Source: Yamagishiella unicocca
Lineage: Eukaryota > Chlorophyta > Chlorophyceae > Chlamydomonadales > Volvocaceae
Direction: 5' to 3'
Length of the DNA: 64,000 nt
Assembly: GCA_003116995.1 (NCBI GenBank)
Contig: BDSL01000095.1
Span: 124,001-188,000 of the forward strand
Below are positions 60,401 to 64,000 of the stretch, one piece after another. Under the pieces are notes generated by a model. The model made no database searches. It saw only the letters and a program-made list of their open reading frames with translations, and had not been told where the DNA came from. Position numbers and translations under genes: made by a program. Numbering within the stretch: position 1 is the first letter of the stretch; the number at the start of each line of letters is the position of its first letter.

Positions 60401-61605
60401 GCATGTCTCCCGGTAACACGCCTTGACACCCCAGCAAAGTCACCCCTCGTTCATATATGTCCCCGCTATGGCCTAGGCCCCTGAAGTTTTCGCGCAGACC
60501 CCTCGCATGCCAACCCAGACTGCCTAACAGGCGGTGGTAGTAACGGGGGCCTACGAGTCCGGCATGCCACCGCCCGTCCCCCGTCAACCCCACCTCGATG
60601 GTCTCCGGCTTAGGGCCAATGAATACAATGCCAGCCTCTGCGCACTTGCGCGCAAAGACTGAATTCTCCGACAGGAAGCCATACCCCGGGTGGATAGCGT
60701 CCACCTCCGCCTCCTTTGCGACACGGATAATCGTGTCCATGTCCAGGTAGCATGCGACGGGTTGCATGTCAGCCGTGCCCACGCAGTAGGCCTCATCGGC
60801 CTTATAGCGATGAGGCTGGAGGCGGTCGGCAGGACTGTATACAGCGACCTATAGGCAACGATGAAAACAAGTTCAGTGCAAGGAAAGCTGGGCTGCGTGG
60901 GGTTTAGTTGCTACCCATGTAGACTGCAGGGCTCATCAACGCACACGTGCTACCGAGTTACTGTCACCCCTGAATAATTTGCCAACACTCTAGCTTTTTA
61001 TTTGGTATTGACTAATAGGGTAGTCCCGACAGGCAGCGCAAGGTGAAAATGCGCGGGTCCACCACGACGCATTATGTCCGAGGGTGGCCGCCATACTTCC
61101 AACGCCCTACAGCAAGCAGAATAAACGATGGAAAAAGATATGTACGTCCGAAATTCACTAGTCTTACCGTCCGAAGGCCAAGCTCCGTGCCGGCGCGGAA
61201 AATGCGGATAGCAATTTCACCTCTGTTCGCGCAAAGGATCTTCTTGAAAGGCACCTCGCCCGTGTGCGCAAGCTGCAGTTGCGTTGGTGGAGCAGCGAGT
61301 CACCCAGACGCCGCCGCCGACAACGCAAGAAGGGCTACGCTTCTGCCCGTCAACGGACGTACCCGCATACCGTCCTCCCCAGCGCCACGCTGGTCGCAGC
61401 GGACGGCCATGGTGTGAGAGCGGCTGGCAACAGGAGCCCGCTGCTGCACGGTCATGGCCCGTGCGACTGGCGCTGAGGCGCCCAGAGACATCATCCGCAG
61501 CTGCCTGCTGCCGCCGCCCACGCGCGCGACTGACGGCTGCTTGGCATGTTGGCCGCTGATAGCAACGCCCTTAAGGGCGCCGGGACGCAGCTGCATGGGT
61601 CGCAT
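51484..61605 (-). CDS. PYC1: Pyruvate carboxylase, full length, 22 exons
   Basis: Biotin enzyme making oxaloacetate from pyruvate, bicarbonate and ATP; anaplerotic. Exons (minus): 61605-61363, 61272-61168, 60848-60594, 59355-59169, 58817-58627, 58488-58318, 58143-58077, 57150-57038, 56708-56523, 56304-56136, 55964-55763, 55564-55354, 55069-54839, 54675-54498, 54307-54124, about 53900-53791, 53489-53403, 53214-53086, 52766-52501, 52290-52184, 52059-51788 and 51645-51484. About 1274 residues against about 1180 in yeast and human. The extra length is an Arg/Ser/Ala-rich N-terminus of about 85 residues, fitting a mitochondrial presequence, and an acidic C-terminal tail. Biotin carboxylase: [42 protein letters not shown]. 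Carboxyltransferase: [42 protein letters not shown]. Biotin carrier: NAMKMETA with the biotinyl Lys. The intron after exon 18 has a GC donor. Divergent from isopropylmalate synthase. Confidence 0.95.
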
Positions 61606-61900
61606 TTCAATAATTCACGCACGCATTCAGTGCGGGGTTTCGCCGGAGGTTGGCGAGCTTGGACTAAAACGCTATTGCCCAATCCTCCTATGCGTCCTCC
61701 GTGCTACAAGTATTCTATTGTAAGACAAAATGTGTGCAGCAAAAAGACATGTATGTTGGCGATGTCTAATGGCGACCCATCCGGCCGTGCAGAGTCGCCA
61801 CACCTAACTAATACCTGCGCCATTGATTAACTCGTAAATTGCTTAGATCTATACAAAGAGATTTATAGGCCGCGCATTCTTTGTATTGCCTTCGCTAACC
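61606..61900. promoter_or_regulatory. Bidirectional promoter between pyruvate carboxylase and isopropylmalate synthase
   Basis: The 295 bases between the two ATGs must contain both 5' UTRs and core promoters. The sequence is AT-richer than either gene, especially 61680-61870, with TATAGG-like and ATACAAAGAG stretches near 61850-61870. No defined factor site is recognised. Confidence 0.6.
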
Positions 61901-64000
61901 ATGTCGGCGGCGCTCGGCTCTACCGGCCCTCGCGTTGCTCCAGCACGGACGGCGCCGCTGTGCCGCAGGGCCTTGCACCTGCCAGCAGGCCGCACTCGCG
62001 TAGTTGTGCGCGCTGAGATTCGCAGGCCGGAGTACATCCCGAACCGTATTGATGGTGAGCGGGCACACAGTATGGAGCATTACGCGCATAATTGGAGATA
62101 TACGACTGATCCACCGGTCCAGAGTGGAAACGGATTCTCAGGAGGGGGCCGGACGCTGCTGCTCATTCCCTCCGGCTATTAGTCGCTTGACCGCCACAGA
62201 GTCGGTTCGGGCATTTTCATATTGCCCTGGCACACTGGGAAGGCGAACAACGGCAACCGTCTTCCTCAGTAATCGCCGTCCCGCGCTTGCTGCCCGGTGA
62301 ACTGCTTCCCCACACCTCCGTGGAGGCCACCTGCACACTCCCCTGGCCCCAAGGCGTTTGGCGATCGCTCCATCCGCCTTCCCTCCACATCGCACCCACT
62401 TGTACCGCAACCAGCCCGCCACACCGAAGTCCCTGTTCCCAATCTGATGCCTCCCCAGCACGCACGCCTCTAGTCACTCCGCCGCCAGGCGCCTATGCAA
62501 ATACATGCCTGATCCGCGCACGCGGCCCCCCCCCCCCAAGTGCTTCCAGCCCCTGATCCCTCATGGTCTCAACCCACACACTCCTCCCGCCCCCTGCCGG
62601 CCCCTCTCACCTCCCTCCCGCCCCTGACCCCACCACTCCTGACCCCACCACTCCTGACCCCACCCACCCCCCAGACCCCAACTACGTCCGCATCTTCGAC
62701 ACCACCCTGCGTGATGGCGAGCAGTCCCCGGGCGCCACCCTGACCTCCAAGGAGAAGCTCGACATCGCGCGCGCGCTGGCCCGCCTGGGAGTCGACATCA
62801 TCGAGGCGGGCTTCCCCGTCGCCTCCCCCGATGACTTCGAGGCTGTGCGCACCATTGCCATGGAAGTCGGCAACGACGTGCAGCACGACGGCTACGTGCC
62901 CGTCATCTGCGGCCTCTCCCGCACCAAGTTCGCGGACCTGGACCGCGCCTGGGACGCAGTGCGCCACGCCAAGCGCCCGCGCGTGCACACCTTCATCGCC
63001 ACCTCGGAGATCCACATGCAGTACAAGCTGCGCATGACGCCGGACGAGGTGGTGGACAACGCCGTGGCCGCGGTGCGGCACCTGCGCTCCCTGGGCTGCA
63101 CGGACATCGAGTTCAGCCCCGAGGACGCCGGCCGCTCCGACCCCAAGTTCCTCTACCGCATCCTGGGTGAGGTCATCAAGGCCGGCGCCACCACGCTCAA
63201 CATCCCAGACACCACCGGCTGGAACCTGCCGCACGAGTTCGGCGGCCTCATCGCGGCCATCCGCAAGAACACGCCCGGCGCGGAGAACGTCATCATCTCG
63301 ACGCACTGCCAGAACGACCTGGGCCTGGCCACCGCCAACTCGCTGGCGGGGGCCATGGCGGGCGCCCGCCAGATCGAGTGCACGATCAACGGCATCGGCG
63401 AGCGCGCGGGCAACGCGTCGTTGGAGGAGGTGGTGATGGCCGTGAAGCTGCGCGGGTAGGGTTAGAGCGGCGGCTGGGGTTGGGGGGGGGGTTGGGGTCT
63501 TAATAAAATAGGGGCCGGCCTTGGTCCCTAGCATCTTTCCGAGCCGCGCCTCCGTTCCTGCCCGACCGACGCCTCGCCCTTCCCTGCGACCCCCCGTCGT
63601 CCTCAGTGACGACCAGATGAACGGCCTGTACACCGGCGTGCGCCCCGTGCACATCTACCCGACCTCAAAGATGGTGTCGGACTACAGCGGCATGATCGTG
63701 CAGCCGCACAAGGCCATCGTGGGCGCCAACGCCTTTGCGCACGAGAGCGGGATCCATCAGGACGGCATGCTCAAGAACAGGGAGACGTGCGTGCGGGGGA
63801 GGGGGGGGTACCGGGAGGAGAGGGGTGGGAGGGCAGGGGAGGGCGGAGAACAGTAGCGCGCGCTGCGGAGGCAGGGTAGGCAGCAGAGGCTGCACGAGGC
63901 AGGGGTAGGCGGCGACCGTGGTGGTGGTACAGCTGGGAGCGGCAAGGAGCGCAGACGAGCTGCGGCAGACGGCAGCAGCGCAGCGGGTGCTCGAGGACCC
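61901..64000 (+). CDS. 2-isopropylmalate synthase, plastid type, 5' part (truncated by window end)
   Basis: First committed step of leucine synthesis: acetyl-CoA plus 2-oxoisovalerate to 2-isopropylmalate, in the plastid. Exons 61901-62054, 62675-63455 and 63607-63786 join in phase; the intron opening at 63787 runs to the window edge, so the C-terminal part including the leucine-sensing domain is outside. The N-terminus ([20 protein letters not shown], then Arg-rich to VVVRAEIR) looks like a chloroplast transit peptide. Seen: [16 protein letters not shown] (active-site motif), [51 protein letters not shown] (metal-binding His) and [15 protein letters not shown], then [14 protein letters not shown] and [13 protein letters not shown]. 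These match plant IPMS closely. Homocitrate synthase and methylthioalkylmalate synthase are relatives but less likely in a green alga. Confidence 0.93.

Overview
The window looks like nuclear DNA of a volvocine green alga (Chlamydomonas/Volvox relatives). It is GC-rich, its genes are split by many short GT-AG introns of about 70-900 bases, and simple-sequence and minisatellite arrays sit mainly inside introns. The gene set also fits: a bestrophin-like channel, a plant-type plastid isopropylmalate synthase, a mitochondrial-type pyruvate carboxylase and a P450. The species cannot be named from the sequence. No prokaryotic, viral or organellar block was recognised. Exon limits were read by eye from splice sites and checked for reading-frame phase.

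Layout: (1) about 0.46-3.74 kb, + strand, bestrophin-like anion channel; (2) 4.89-7.58 kb, +, GT92-type glycosyltransferase, a type II membrane protein; (3) 9.51-12.37 kb, -, carbon-nitrogen hydrolase with a hydrophobic N-terminus like apolipoprotein N-acyltransferase; (4) 13.0 kb, +, remnant of an MDM2-type RING; (5) 13.87-15.99 kb, +, cytochrome P450; (6) 17.46-22.73 kb (-) and 23.10-28.01 kb (+), two head-to-head related leucine-rich-repeat genes with F-box-like N-termini; (7) 31.14-33.11 kb, -, multi-pass membrane protein of unknown family; (8) 33.78-34.09 kb, a near-perfect 81-base inverted repeat; (9) 37.43-43.78 kb, +, large protein with an N-terminal membrane segment, a MATH-like region and a C-terminal MDM2-type RING; (10) 46.1-48.8 kb, +, histidine phosphatase; (11) 51.48-61.61 kb, -, full-length pyruvate carboxylase in 22 exons; (12) 61.90 kb to beyond the window edge, +, 2-isopropylmalate synthase (5' part only).

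The genes do not form an operon-like system. Two arrangements suggest shared control. Pyruvate carboxylase and isopropylmalate synthase both act in pyruvate-derived carbon metabolism and are divergent over about 295 bases. The two LRR genes diverge over about 370 bases. The most unusual content is the candidate membrane-anchored MATH/RING ligase with its degenerate RING relative 30 kb away, the long hairpin (small-RNA precursor or foldback element), the LRR pair expanded by repeats, and minisatellites that in one case run into a coding end.
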